From contig DAHXOT010000045.1 of assembly GCA_027364735.1 (NCBI GenBank), positions 186,001 through 250,000 of the forward strand: a stretch of DNA of 64,000 bases, read 5' to 3'. How positions within the stretch are numbered: the stretch's first letter is position 1; each line of letters opens with the position of its first letter. The notes beneath the pieces were generated by a model, which saw only the letters and a program-made list of their open reading frames with translations, was not told where the DNA came from and made no database searches. Below are positions 1 to 9,013 of this stretch, one piece after another. A program made the position numbers and the translations under genes. The DNA comes from Hydrotalea sp. (GTDB lineage: Bacteria > Bacteroidota > Bacteroidia > Chitinophagales > Chitinophagaceae).

Positions 1-353
1 CAGCAAGTGATATTGAAGGAGGATATACTGCAAGCTCACCTACAAACGATGTAGGCGTAATTGCACCTACTGCCGCTATTGCTTCTATGCCATATACTCC
101 TGTAGAATCTATTAATGCATTAAAATTTTTCTATTACAAGTTGGGCGATAAGTTATGGGGCAATTATGGCTTTTATGATGCTTTTAATTTAACCAATCCT
201 TGGTTTGCAACTTCAACATTGGCAATAGATCAAGGACCAATTATTTGCATGATTGAAAATTACAGAACAGGATTATTGTGGAACTTATTTATGAGTTGCC
301 CCGAAATAAAAAACGGAATGAAAAACTTAGGATTTAGTAGCCCTAATTTATAA
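1..353 (+). CDS. GH144-like secreted glucanase, 5' end outside window
   Basis: The reading frame is open from the first bases of the window, so the gene starts upstream and only about the last 117 residues are visible. The fragment aligns with the C-termini of the next two genes: it shares the SPTND block, the YTP turn, the LAIDQGPIICMIENYRTGLL segment and the ending in LFMSCPE. It is therefore the third member of a tandem family of glucoamylase-like proteins (PF10091, the fold that includes GH144 endo-beta-1,2-glucanases of Chitinophaga). The catalytic acidic residues lie in the missing part and cannot be checked. Only 10 bases separate it from the next gene, so all three are probably co-transcribed. 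Confidence 0.85.
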   Translation, partial: ASDIEGGYTASSPTNDVGVIAPTAAIASMPYTPVESINALKFFYYKLGDKLWGNYGFYDAFNLTNPWFATSTLAIDQGPIICMIENYRTGLLWNLFMSCPEIKNGMKNLGFSSPNL

Positions 354-363
354 AACTATCAAT

Positions 364-1653
364 ATGAAAAAATTGGTTCTTTCATTCATAACGCTATTTT
401 TTTCTTTGGCGGTAATTGCCCAAAAAAATTTGTCGGATAATGAATTACTCGATGTAGTACAAAAACAAACATTTAAATATTTTTGGAATTTTGCTCATCC
501 CGTTAGTGGAATGGCAAGAGAAAGAAGTAATACAACTTTTGGATATGGTAACGAAGTTGTAACAACCGGAGGAACCGGCTTTGGCGTAATGAGCATTATT
601 GTTGCCACAGAACGAAAATGGATAGAAAGAGATACTGCAGCAAAACAAATACTTAAAATAATTAATTTTCTTTTAAAAGCTAATTCGTATCATGGGGCTT
701 TCCCACATTGGATGAATGGCACAACCGGCAAAACAATTCCTTTTAGCAGAAAAGATGATGGAGCCGATTTAGTTGAAACATCTTTTTTATTTGAAGGATT
801 ATTATGTGCTAAACAATATTTTAATGCAAATAACGAAGCAGAAAATGAAGTAAGAAATAAAATTGGTTGGTTGTGGAATGATGTTGAGTGGAATTGGTTT
901 ACAAAAGGTGAAGATGTACTATATTGGCATTGGAGCCCCAATAACGGATGGGCAATGAACTTTCCGGTACATGGCTTTAATGAATGCTTAATAATGTATG
1001 TATTGGCTGCATCGGCCGAAAAATATGCTATCAATCCTTCGGTATATCATAAAGGTTGGGCAAGTGGAAGTTTTTTTAAAAATGGTAAAACCTTTTATGG
1101 ATACCAATTGCCATTAGGTTTCGATTATGGCGGGCCCTTATTTTTTTCGCATTATTCTTTTTTAGGATTAAAGCCTAAAGGCTTAAAAGATCAATACGCC
1201 GATTACTGGATACAAAACTGTCATCATACATTAATAAATCATGCCTATTGTGTGGCTAATCCAAAAAAATTTAAAGGCTATGGAGAAGATTGTTGGGGAT
1301 TAACTGCCAGCGATACCTATAATGGCTACGATGCTCATTCACCAACCAACGACCATGGAACTATTTCTCCTACAGCTGCATTATCTGCATTTCCTTATAC
1401 ACCTAATTTTTCGATGAAAGCATTAAAACACTTTTACTACGATTTGGGCAATAAAATATGGGGCGAATATGGTTTTACCGATGCATTTAACGAAACTAAA
1501 AATTGGTATGCTACATCGTATTTGGCAATAGATCAAGGACCTATTATTTGTATGATAGAAAATTACAGAACAGGATTATTATGGAACTTATTTATGAGTT
1601 GCCCCGAAGTACAAAAAGGCTTAAAAAAATTAGGATTTCAATATTCTAAATAA
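364..1653 (+). CDS. GH144-like secreted glucanase (glucoamylase-fold family)
   Basis: A 429-residue protein with a signal peptide (hydrophobic core in residues 3-19, likely cleaved after AQ at 20). The rest matches the glucoamylase-like family PF10091, an (alpha/alpha)6 barrel that includes GH144 endo-beta-1,2-glucanases characterised from Chitinophaga. The acidic pattern D131-x3-D135-x2-E138 and E207 in HGFNECL has the same spacing as the catalytic-region acids reported for the Chitinophaga enzyme, as I recall them. The likely role is periplasmic or extracellular cleavage of a beta-glucan; activity on beta-1,2-linkages is inferred, since the family has other members. It is the middle gene of three tandem paralogues. 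Length is normal for the family. Confidence 0.85.
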   Translation: MKKLVLSFITLFFSLAVIAQKNLSDNELLDVVQKQTFKYFWNFAHPVSGMARERSNTTFGYGNEVVTTGGTGFGVMSIIVATERKWIERDTAAKQILKIINFLLKANSYHGAFPHWMNGTTGKTIPFSRKDDGADLVETSFLFEGLLCAKQYFNANNEAENEVRNKIGWLWNDVEWNWFTKGEDVLYWHWSPNNGWAMNFPVHGFNECLIMYVLAASAEKYAINPSVYHKGWASGSFFKNGKTFYGYQLPLGFDYGGPLFFSHYSFLGLKPKGLKDQYADYWIQNCHHTLINHAYCVANPKKFKGYGEDCWGLTASDTYNGYDAHSPTNDHGTISPTAALSAFPYTPNFSMKALKHFYYDLGNKIWGEYGFTDAFNETKNWYATSYLAIDQGPIICMIENYRTGLLWNLFMSCPEVQKGLKKLGFQYSK

Positions 1654-1661
1654 TTATAGTT

Positions 1662-3074
1662 ATGAAGCAATATTTTCTCATCAGCATTTCATTGCTATCT
1701 ATAAATTTATTGGCACAACAACCCTCTAATAAACCAGTTCATTCAAAAAATGCTATTGCTCCGGTTGGTATTATAAAAAATATTCCCGATTCTATATTAT
1801 TAGACATTGTTCAACGACAAACATTTCGTTATTTCTGGCACTATGCACATCCTATAAGCAGATTGGCAAGAGAAAGAGATAATACTGTAAAAGCCGAATA
1901 TTATTGGGATTATATTAATGAAGCCGAAGATGAACCCAATTTAAGTAAACATACTTTTGGCGAAGAGGCATGTGCTATTGGTGGTACAGGTTTTGGCATT
2001 ATGGCTACTATTGTTGCCGTAGAACGAAAATGGATTGATAGAGATACTGCCATAAAACGGTTAATTAAAATAGTTGATTTTTTAATTAAGGCAGATTGTT
2101 ATCATGGAATATATCCGCATTTTATGAATGGAGCTACGGGCAAAACAATTGCTTTTGGGCGATTGGATGATGGTGCCGATATTGTAGAAACCTCTTATTT
2201 AATGATGGGATTATTATCTGCTAAACAATATTTTAATGATAATAATATACAAGAAAAATATTTTAGAAATCGGGTACAACAAATGTGGGATGCAGCCAAT
2301 TGGAATTGGCATAGTAAAGGCACAAATAAATTGTTATACTGGCATTGGAGTCCTGACAATGATTTCGATATGAATTTTCCTGTGTATGGTTGGGATGAAG
2401 CATTGATTACATACATTGTTGCTGCATCATCGCCTTATCATTCTATATCAAAAGAATTATACGAGAACTCTTGGGTAAAAAGTGCCGGCTGGAAGAATGG
2501 AAATAAGTATTATAATATTGAATTGCCTTTAGGAAATTTTGATAAAGGTGGCCCATTGTTTTTTGAACAATATACTTTCATGGGAATTAATCCTAATGGG
2601 CTAATAGATGATAAAGGAATTAATTATGGAATGCAAACTAAAAATCATACACTAATTAATCGGGCTTACTGTATTGATAATCCTAAACATTTTAAAGGTT
2701 ATGGAGAAAATTGTTGGGGATTAACTGCCGGCGATAGTTACAAAGGGTATGTTGCACATTGTCCACAAGATGATAGGGGTGTAATTCAGCCCACTGCAGC
2801 TTTATCTTCTTTTCCATATACTCCCGAATATTCTATGCAAGCTTTAAAACATTTTTATTACGATTTAGGTAATAAAATTTGGGGTGAATATGGTTTTGCC
2901 GACGGGTTTAGCGAAACAAATAATTGGTATGCCAAAACACATTTAGCTATAGATGAAGGCCCCATTATTGTAATGATAGAAAATTATAGAACAGGTTTAT
3001 TATGGAAACTATTTATGTCTGTTCCTGACATACAAAATGGATTAAAAAAATTAGGATTTTCTACTTCATTTTAA
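1662..3074 (+). CDS. GH144-like secreted glucanase, paralogue with insertion
   Basis: A 470-residue secreted protein with a signal peptide ending near LAQQ (residue 20) and a linker of about 20 residues before the catalytic barrel. It is clearly homologous to the previous gene: the DDGADIVE acid cluster, the GWDEALI glutamate and the C-terminal LAIDEGPIIVMIENYRTGLL block are all retained. Relative to its neighbour it has an insertion of about 20 residues after the ARERDNT segment, rich in Tyr, Glu and Asp, which might alter the substrate cleft. It starts 8 bases after the upstream stop, so it is in the same operon. The last 4 bases overlap the end of the convergent lipoprotein gene. Confidence 0.85.
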   Translation: MKQYFLISISLLSINLLAQQPSNKPVHSKNAIAPVGIIKNIPDSILLDIVQRQTFRYFWHYAHPISRLARERDNTVKAEYYWDYINEAEDEPNLSKHTFGEEACAIGGTGFGIMATIVAVERKWIDRDTAIKRLIKIVDFLIKADCYHGIYPHFMNGATGKTIAFGRLDDGADIVETSYLMMGLLSAKQYFNDNNIQEKYFRNRVQQMWDAANWNWHSKGTNKLLYWHWSPDNDFDMNFPVYGWDEALITYIVAASSPYHSISKELYENSWVKSAGWKNGNKYYNIELPLGNFDKGGPLFFEQYTFMGINPNGLIDDKGINYGMQTKNHTLINRAYCIDNPKHFKGYGENCWGLTAGDSYKGYVAHCPQDDRGVIQPTAALSSFPYTPEYSMQALKHFYYDLGNKIWGEYGFADGFSETNNWYAKTHLAIDEGPIIVMIENYRTGLLWKLFMSVPDIQNGLKKLGFSTSF

Positions 3075-3685
3075 TTATTAATGGGCGTAGCAGATTTTTT
3101 TGTCATTGTTTTTAAATGATCAATAGTTTCTCTTATTTCTTTTATACTCCAAAACCTATATACTTCCGGATCGGCATTTCCTTGCTTTTCAATAGATGTC
3201 ATTCTATGATAAGGAGCAACAATAAATGCATCAATATTATCGGTAATTTTTACAGCATGATAAGGAAGAATAAAATAATTTTTATTAGCTGATGATACAT
3301 TTTTATTTTCTGTAAGAGCTATCAGCGAATCAATATCTTTTGCCAATTCGGCTTGAGTAATAATTTTTGTTTCTTTAGGTACGGCTCCATATTGCTGATA
3401 ACTGCCAATAATAGTATCATTTTTTCCATTTAACATATATAAGCCTTTATCGGCAATGTTAATTGTGGTAGTGCCATCTTCTTTTTTAAGTTCTATATTT
3501 AAAGCACCTGATTGATTAAAATCGGCAGTTTTTTCATCTGTTCCACCACCATCTTTTAATGTAATAGTTTTAGTATCGGTATTAATTATGGCAGAACCTT
3601 TAGCAATAACCATAATTCTTTTGGTATGAGATGAGCAGGCACTAAATACAGTAATTAATAATAAAAACGGGATACTATTTTTCAT
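3071..3685 (-). CDS. putative lipoprotein, function unknown
   Basis: A 204-residue protein with a lipoprotein signal: hydrophobic residues 5-14 followed by the lipobox FSAC with Cys17. The mature part is hydrophilic, with a segment of likely beta strands (residues 25-95) and a C-terminal helix. I do not recognise a named domain. It lies downstream of superoxide dismutase on the same strand, but a strong hairpin separates the two, so linkage is weak. Its stop overlaps the convergent glucanase gene by 4 bases. Confidence 0.7.
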   Translation of the reverse strand: MKNSIPFLLLITVFSACSSHTKRIMVIAKGSAIINTDTKTITLKDGGGTDEKTADFNQSGALNIELKKEDGTTTINIADKGLYMLNGKNDTIIGSYQQYGAVPKETKIITQAELAKDIDSLIALTENKNVSSANKNYFILPYHAVKITDNIDAFIVAPYHRMTSIEKQGNADPEVYRFWSIKEIRETIDHLKTMTKKSATPINN

Positions 3686-3703
3686 AAAAAAATGTTTAAT
3701 AAA

Positions 3704-3727
3704 AAATCCTCTTATAAAAGAGGATTT
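3704..3727 (-). terminator. intrinsic terminator after superoxide dismutase gene
   Basis: A perfect 10-bp stem (arms 3704-3713 and 3718-3727, AAATCCTCTT and its complement) with a 4-base loop, followed on the minus strand by a run of T. It lies 25 bases beyond the sod stop codon and just before the lipoprotein start. Confidence 0.8.
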
Positions 3728-3751
3728 AAAAGTAGTTTATTTTTCGATTGC

Positions 3752-4357
3752 TTATTTCGCTGCAGCAAAACGCTCTGCTACTTTATGCCAATTAACTACA
3801 TTCCAAAAAGCAGCTAAATAATCGGCTCTGCGGTTTTGATATTTTAAATAATAAGCATGTTCCCAAACATCTACACCTAAAATAGGCGTACCTTTTATTT
3901 CGGCAACATCCATTAAAGGATTATCTTGATTGGGAGTTGAACTTATTTCTAATTTATCGTTGCTTACAATTAACCAAGCCCATCCACTTCCAAATCTTGT
4001 CATACCTGCAGCTGCAAATTTTTCTTTAAATGAATCGAAAGAGCCAAATGTACCGTTAATAGCTTCGGCAAAAATGCCAGTTGGAGTTCCTCCGGCATTT
4101 GGTGCTAAAGTTTCCCAGAAAAAACTATGGTTCCAATGGCCACCACCATTATTACGAACTGCGGGAGAAATTGATCCTGCCACTTTAACCAACTCTTCTA
4201 AAGTTTTTCCTTCATTTGCTGTTCCTGCAATAGCCTTATTTAAATTATCTACATAAGCTTGATGATGTTTTCCATGATGAATTTGCATGGTAAGTGTATC
4301 AATGTGTGGCTCCAATGCATCGTATGCATAAGGTAAAGCCGGTAATGTAAAAGCCAT
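3752..4357 (-). CDS. sodA: superoxide dismutase, Mn-type
   Basis: A 201-residue cytosolic enzyme that converts superoxide to hydrogen peroxide and oxygen. The family is evident from the N-terminal [16 protein letters not shown] and the metal ligands H27, H77 (in NHSFFW), D163 and H167 (in DVWEHAY). Metal preference can be read from the second-shell residues. The GGGHWNHS segment and Q144 in the PNQDNPL segment are the pattern of manganese enzymes, whereas iron enzymes carry the glutamine earlier. A cambialistic enzyme cannot be excluded. There is no signal peptide. A Bacteroidota -7 element lies 36 bases upstream, and a terminator follows, so it is likely transcribed alone. Confidence 0.95.
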   Translation of the reverse strand: MAFTLPALPYAYDALEPHIDTLTMQIHHGKHHQAYVDNLNKAIAGTANEGKTLEELVKVAGSISPAVRNNGGGHWNHSFFWETLAPNAGGTPTGIFAEAINGTFGSFDSFKEKFAAAGMTRFGSGWAWLIVSNDKLEISSTPNQDNPLMDVAEIKGTPILGVDVWEHAYYLKYQNRRADYLAAFWNVVNWHKVAERFAAAK

Positions 4358-4392
4358 AACTATTTATATTTAAGATTTGAAATTAAAGAGCA

Positions 4393-4400
4393 CAAAAGTA
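4393..4400 (-). promoter_or_regulatory. -7 promoter element for superoxide dismutase gene
   Basis: Read on the minus strand this is TACTTTTG, an exact match to the Bacteroidota -7 consensus TAnnTTTG, 36 bases before the sod ATG. No clear TTTG is seen at the -33 position, so the call rests on the -7 box and its placement. Confidence 0.5.
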
Positions 4401-4454
4401 GTTAATGATGAACTATTGTACAGTATATTATTAAATTCTTTCTTAACTCGAAAG

Positions 4455-4901
4455 CTATCGTTTCTTTTTAAAGAACGATTTAATAATAAACGAACATTCT
4501 TGTTCTAATATACCCTTTGTTACTATTGTTTTAGGATGAAAAGGCCATTCTTCTTTTGTGATACGTTTAAAACCATTTTTTTCATCGCTTGCACCATATA
4601 CAATTCTTCCTATTTTACTCCAGTATAATGCTCCGCAACACATTAAGCAAGGCTCTAAAGTAACATATAAAGTAGCTTCGGGTAAGTATTTTGATCCAAG
4701 TGCATTAAATGCCGATGTTAATGCTAATATTTCTGCATGTGCCGTACTATCGTGTAACAATTCCACTTGATTATGTGCTCTTGCAATTATTTTATTATTT
4801 ACAACTATTATGGCGCCAACAGGTACTTCATCGTTATCAAAAGCTTGTTCTGCTTCTTTTAATGCCTGTTGCATAAAATATTCGTCATTAGGTAAAAGCA
4901 T
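4455..4901 (-). CDS. tadA: tRNA-specific adenosine deaminase
   Basis: A 148-residue zinc-dependent deaminase of the CMP/dCMP deaminase superfamily, which converts adenosine 34 of tRNA-Arg(ACG) to inosine. The zinc site is complete: H55-A-E57 supplies a ligand and the catalytic glutamate, and P84-C85-L-M-C88 supplies the two cysteines. The N-terminal MQQALKEAEQA and VPVGAIIV segments are typical of TadA. Guanine deaminases are related, but length and motifs favour TadA. It is flanked by sod on the same strand and a divergent lipoprotein gene. Confidence 0.88.
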   Translation of the reverse strand: MLLPNDEYFMQQALKEAEQAFDNDEVPVGAIIVVNNKIIARAHNQVELLHDSTAHAEILALTSAFNALGSKYLPEATLYVTLEPCLMCCGALYWSKIGRIVYGASDEKNGFKRITKEEWPFHPKTIVTKGILEQECSFIIKSFFKKKR

Positions 4902-5014
4902 TTAACTAAGGTAGAAAAGAAACTAGTAAGCAAAATATTTTTTGAACAAGAAAATTTTAATAGCCAACCTTTTTTTATTAATCAGCATCTTTTATTTAAA
5001 CAAACTATCATAAA

Positions 5015-5398
5015 ATGAAAAACAGCATTTTATTTTTATTGGCACTGATAGTATTTTTTGCATGTAAAAAAGAAGGAGATGCAGAACGAGAAATGAAACC
5101 TGCTAATTTATGTACTATTGTTCTTGCCGATTCGGTACCTGTTGCAGTTAAAAATGCTTTTGCAGTAAAATATTCTAAGCAAACAGTAATTAAGTGGTAT
5201 AGTAAAACAGGTGCAGGATATGTTGCCTACTTTAAAAATTTTGGAGTAAATATGTTAGCTCTTTTTACAGCAGATGGAACTTTTGTAAAAGATGAAACAG
5301 AAATTAATAATCAGCAACAAGGTCAATATACCGATAGTGCATCTTTTGCCGGAAAAAATTTAGGAATTGGTTGTGAATGTGATCTTGATGGCGATTAA
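5015..5398 (+). CDS. PepSY-like lipoprotein
   Basis: A 127-residue protein with a lipoprotein signal (hydrophobic residues 4-15, lipobox FFAC, Cys17). The rest resembles the PepSY-like family (PF11396, called putative beta-lactamase-inhibitor-like): a helix with VKNAFAVKYSKQ, then strands around KWYSKTGAGYVAYFK and the DGTFVKDETEI turn. It carries one such unit and ends in a short acidic Cys-containing tail. It is a distant relative of the gene at 24482-24910. No ligand or partner can be read from the sequence. It appears to be a single transcription unit. Confidence 0.7.
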   Translation: MKNSILFLLALIVFFACKKEGDAEREMKPANLCTIVLADSVPVAVKNAFAVKYSKQTVIKWYSKTGAGYVAYFKNFGVNMLALFTADGTFVKDETEINNQQQGQYTDSASFAGKNLGIGCECDLDGD

Positions 5399-5556
5399 TT
5401 ATTGAAATTGTTTTTTATGGCAAAAAAATAACCAGTCTGTTTAAAAATGGAGTATATGCACAAGCTTATAGTTTAAATAATATTGTTCAACAATTTATAG
5501 CAATATTCCTTTTTTTATTCTTTCTTAAAATTATTCTTGCTTAAATTGCTTTTTTA

Positions 5557-6804
5557 ATGAGCAATTTATTATTAACAAATATCAAGCAATTAGTAGGCGT
5601 ACATGGCAATAATAATTTATTGCGTGGAAAAGAATTAGCACAATTACCTTCTATTGAAAATGCCTATTTATTATTGAAAGATGGGTATATTGTAGCATTT
5701 GGAAAGATGCAAGAAATTGGTCATCTACAAATACCAATTTCTAATACACTCAATCTTCAAAATCAATTGGTATTACCCACTTGGTGTGATAGCCATACAC
5801 ATTTAGTATTTGCCGCATCGAGAGAAAATGAATTTATAGATAAATTAAAAGGATTAAGTTATGCCGAAATTGCAGCAAATGGCGGAGGTATTTTAAATTC
5901 TGCTAAACTATTAAACGAAACATCGGAAGAAGTTTTATTTAATATAGCATGGCAACGGTTACAAGAAATTATTGCATTAGGAACAGGTGCTGTTGAAATA
6001 AAAAGCGGCTATGGTTTATGCGTAGCCGGCGAACTAAAAATGTTGCGTGTTATACAAAAATTGAAAAAAAAATCTCCTATTCCTATTAAAGCAAGTTTTT
6101 TGGGTGCGCATACTTATCCGCTCGATTTTAAAGAAAATCATCAGGCATATATTCAAATTATTATCAATGAAATGTTGCCTATAATTGCCAAAGAAAAATT
6201 GGCCGATTATGTTGATGTGTTTTGTGAAACCGGTTTTTTTTCGCCTGAAGAAACAAAACAAATTTGTACTGCTGCAATGCAATACGGATTAAAGCCTAAG
6301 TTGCATGTTAATCAGCTAAACAGTATTGGCGGAATAAAGGCAGGAATTGAACTTAAATCCATATCGTTAGATCATTTAGAAGTTATGGAAGAAGAGGATA
6401 TTAAATTATTAGCTTCGGCTAATTCTATAGGTACGTTGTTGCCTACGGCTGCGTATTTTTTACGCATGCCTTTTCAGCCAGCAAGAAAAATGATTGATAG
6501 TAATTGTGCAATAGCATTGGCAAGCGATTATAATCCCGGATCATCACCCAGCGGCAATATGAATACAGTAGTGAGTATGAGTTGTATTCAAATGAAAATG
6601 TTACCGGAAGAAGCCATCAATGCTGCAACTATTAATGGAGCACATGCCATGGAATTAGCAAACGAGTTAGGAAGTATTGCAGTTGGGAAAAGAGCCAATT
6701 TAATTGTTACAAAAAAAATTCCTTCATTAGCTTATTTACCTTATTCATTTGGCACTAATTTAATTGATAAGGTTTTCATTAATGGAGAAATTTATAAGTC
6801 GTAA
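5557..6804 (+). CDS. hutI: imidazolonepropionase
   Basis: A 415-residue cytosolic amidohydrolase that opens 4-imidazolone-5-propanoate to N-formimidoyl-L-glutamate, the third step of histidine degradation. Zinc ligands are H80 and H82 in the DSHTH motif, H250 in KLH and D324 in ALASDYNPGSSPSGN. The substrate-binding R89-E90 and the GGGI loop at 109-112 are typical of HutI. Length matches the family. The next gene, 29 bases downstream, encodes the following step, so the pair forms a partial hut operon. No histidine ammonia-lyase or urocanase gene is in the window. Confidence 0.95.
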   Translation: MSNLLLTNIKQLVGVHGNNNLLRGKELAQLPSIENAYLLLKDGYIVAFGKMQEIGHLQIPISNTLNLQNQLVLPTWCDSHTHLVFAASRENEFIDKLKGLSYAEIAANGGGILNSAKLLNETSEEVLFNIAWQRLQEIIALGTGAVEIKSGYGLCVAGELKMLRVIQKLKKKSPIPIKASFLGAHTYPLDFKENHQAYIQIIINEMLPIIAKEKLADYVDVFCETGFFSPEETKQICTAAMQYGLKPKLHVNQLNSIGGIKAGIELKSISLDHLEVMEEEDIKLLASANSIGTLLPTAAYFLRMPFQPARKMIDSNCAIALASDYNPGSSPSGNMNTVVSMSCIQMKMLPEEAINAATINGAHAMELANELGSIAVGKRANLIVTKKIPSLAYLPYSFGTNLIDKVFINGEIYKS

Positions 6805-6833
6805 ATTGAGGAACACTTTATTAAAAAATATAC

Positions 6834-7892
6834 ATGCAATATTTTAAAACATACAGTAAGAAAGATATTTTATCTTTTACCAAAATAAGAAAGTTTGAAA
6901 CAAAAATTGGTGAGCATGTTGTATGTGCCAATTCTGCTGTTTCTTTAGCTGACAATATTAAAAACACTTCGGCATCGTTTATACTTTTCGGAATTCCGGA
7001 AGATATTGGTATAAAAGCCAATTTGGGAATTGGTGGTGCCAATACCGCATGGGAACCATTTTTATACTCATTTTTAAATATTCAAAGCAATGACTTTCTT
7101 AATGGGGAAGAAATTTTATTGCTTGGCTATTTTGATTTTAATGAATTAGAAAAATTAATTCAAACACATGCTGCAACGTTTGATGAAACAACAGATGCTT
7201 TTAGGCATGCCGTAAATACTATAGATAATGAAATAGAATATTTAGTAAAAATTATTACAGAGAATAAAAAAATTCCGATAGCTATTGGGGGCGGACATAA
7301 CAACGCCTATCCTTTAATGAAGGGTGCTGCAAAAGGTTTATATAAAGCTGGCATACTTGAATTAGCCCAGTTAAATTGTATTAATTTGGATGCTCATACC
7401 GATTATCGGCCTTTGGAAGGAAGACATAGTGGCAACGCATTTCGTTATACAGAAGAAGATGGATTTTTACAGAAATATTGTGTAATTGGTGTTCACGAAA
7501 ATTATCTTCCTCAAAATGTTTGGTTGGACATTGTAAACAATCCTTTTATTGACTGTATTTTTTATGAAGATATTTTTATTCACGAAAAAAGGAGCTTTGT
7601 TCAATCTATTGCTCATGCCATTTCTTTTACTGAAGATACACTTTGCGGCATTGAGTTAGATTTGGATAGTATTGAAAATATAACCAGTAGTGCACTAACA
7701 CCGGCTGGCATTTCAACCAATCAGGCAAGGCAATATATTGCATTAACAGCATCGGCCTGTAAAGCGGCTTATTTGCATATTTGCGAAGGAGCAGTTGTTT
7801 TAGAAAACGGAATATCTAATTTGAATACCGGAAAATTAATAAGTTATTTAGTAAGCGATTTTATTAAAGCAATTGAAGAAGAAAAAAATTAA
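6834..7892 (+). CDS. hutG: formimidoylglutamase (arginase family)
   Basis: A 352-residue member of the ureohydrolase superfamily. The di-manganese site is visible: H155 in GGGHNN, D186, H188 and D190 in the DAHTD motif, and D276 and D278 in ELDLDSI. Ureohydrolases include arginase, agmatinase and formimidoylglutamase. Because the gene directly follows hutI, hydrolysis of N-formimidoyl-L-glutamate to glutamate and formamide is the most likely reaction. The N-terminal 100 residues are more divergent than usual. The gene converges on the dihydrouridine synthase gene, with a 15-base gap between the stops. Confidence 0.85.
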   Translation: MQYFKTYSKKDILSFTKIRKFETKIGEHVVCANSAVSLADNIKNTSASFILFGIPEDIGIKANLGIGGANTAWEPFLYSFLNIQSNDFLNGEEILLLGYFDFNELEKLIQTHAATFDETTDAFRHAVNTIDNEIEYLVKIITENKKIPIAIGGGHNNAYPLMKGAAKGLYKAGILELAQLNCINLDAHTDYRPLEGRHSGNAFRYTEEDGFLQKYCVIGVHENYLPQNVWLDIVNNPFIDCIFYEDIFIHEKRSFVQSIAHAISFTEDTLCGIELDLDSIENITSSALTPAGISTNQARQYIALTASACKAAYLHICEGAVVLENGISNLNTGKLISYLVSDFIKAIEEEKN

Positions 7893-7907
7893 AACAAAAA
7901 CATTTAT

Positions 7908-8945
7908 TTATAACGCACATTTTTCGTGATAATTTATGAGTTCTATCGGAGTACGTTCAATAATAAATCCGGTATAATATTTTTCAATTTCGGTAAGAAT
8001 AACTTCAAGTTCTTCTATTGTTTTTAAGGTAACCAATTTGTTGCGAAATTCTTTAATGTTGGGTAAGCCTTTTAAATAATTGGTGTAATGCCTTCTCATT
8101 TCTAAAATACCTACTATTGCTCCTTTCCATTCAACACTTTTTTGTAAATGATTTTTGATAACAGTTATTCTTTGTGTAATAGTAGGTGGTGGCAATAATT
8201 CTCCGCTTGCAATAAAATGTTTTATTTCATTAAATATCCATGGGTAACCAATGGCTGCACGGCCAATCATTATTCCATCTACACCATAATTATTTTTATA
8301 GTCTAATGCTTTTTGAGCAGAGTCAATATCACCATTACCAAATACCGGAATATGTATTCGTTGATTATTTTTTACTTTTGCAATTAATTGCCAATCGGCA
8401 TTGCCTTTATACATTTGAGAACGGGTGCGGCCATGAATACTGATAGCTTTTATGCCTACATCTTGCAAGCGTTCTGCAAATTCTTCAATATTTTTTGTTG
8501 CATCATCCCATCCTAATCTTGTTTTAACTGTAACTGGTAAATGGGTTGATTTTACAACGGCTTCGGTTAATTTAACCATTAAATCAATATCTTTTAAAAC
8601 ACCTGCACCGGCTCCTTTACTTACTACTTTTTTAACCGGGCATCCAAAATTAATATCAACTAAATCCGGATTAACGGTTGATACAATTTTAGAGCTTAAT
8701 GCCATTGCCTCTTCATCGCCACCAAAAATTTGAATGCCAATTGGCCGCTCTTCTTCAAATATGTCTAACTTTTGTCTACTTTTTATTGCATCCCGAATTA
8801 ATCCTTCACTCGAAATAAATTCGGTGTACATTAAATCGGCACCGTTGCTTTTGCAAACGGCTCTAAATGGCGGATCGCTTACATCCTCCATTGGAGCTAA
8901 TAATAAAGGAAAATCGGGAAGTGTTATGTTTCCTATTTTTACCAT
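7908..8945 (-). CDS. dusB: tRNA-dihydrouridine synthase, DusB-like
   Basis: A flavoenzyme that reduces uridine in the tRNA D-loop. Visible motifs are the FMN-binding LLAPMEDVSDPPF at the N-terminus, DINFGCPVKKVV with the catalytic cysteine, KTRLGWD, SIHGRTRSQMYKG and the FGNGDI turn with GRAAIGYPWIF. The frame stays open to an ATG at 8975, but I place the start at the internal ATG 8945 (345 residues). This start begins directly before the barrel, and a good -7 promoter box at 8983-8990 would leave no leader for the longer form. It is divergent from the CPBP gene, with 68 bases between the starts. Confidence 0.9.
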   Translation of the reverse strand: MVKIGNITLPDFPLLLAPMEDVSDPPFRAVCKSNGADLMYTEFISSEGLIRDAIKSRQKLDIFEEERPIGIQIFGGDEEAMALSSKIVSTVNPDLVDINFGCPVKKVVSKGAGAGVLKDIDLMVKLTEAVVKSTHLPVTVKTRLGWDDATKNIEEFAERLQDVGIKAISIHGRTRSQMYKGNADWQLIAKVKNNQRIHIPVFGNGDIDSAQKALDYKNNYGVDGIMIGRAAIGYPWIFNEIKHFIASGELLPPPTITQRITVIKNHLQKSVEWKGAIVGILEMRRHYTNYLKGLPNIKEFRNKLVTLKTIEELEVILTEIEKYYTGFIIERTPIELINYHEKCAL

Positions 8946-8982
8946 TGATACAAAGTTCTCTGATGTATATTGCAAAGAATTG

Positions 8983-8990
8983 CAAATTTA
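8983..8990 (-). promoter_or_regulatory. -7 promoter element for dihydrouridine synthase gene
   Basis: On the minus strand this reads TAAATTTG, an exact TAnnTTTG match, 38 bases before the ATG at 8945 and only 8 bases before the alternative ATG at 8975. It therefore supports the shorter start. Confidence 0.4.
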
Positions 8991-9013
8991 CACTATCAAT
9001 TTTAGATATAAAT

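Noticed and set aside
3930-4256. 108-codon open frame antisense to superoxide dismutase
   Set aside because: It is opposite strongly conserved sod codons and has no protein features of its own.
8867-9013. N-terminal extension of the CPBP protease frame
   Set aside because: The added 49 residues overlap the divergent dihydrouridine synthase gene, and the CPBP protein begins naturally at ATG 9014.
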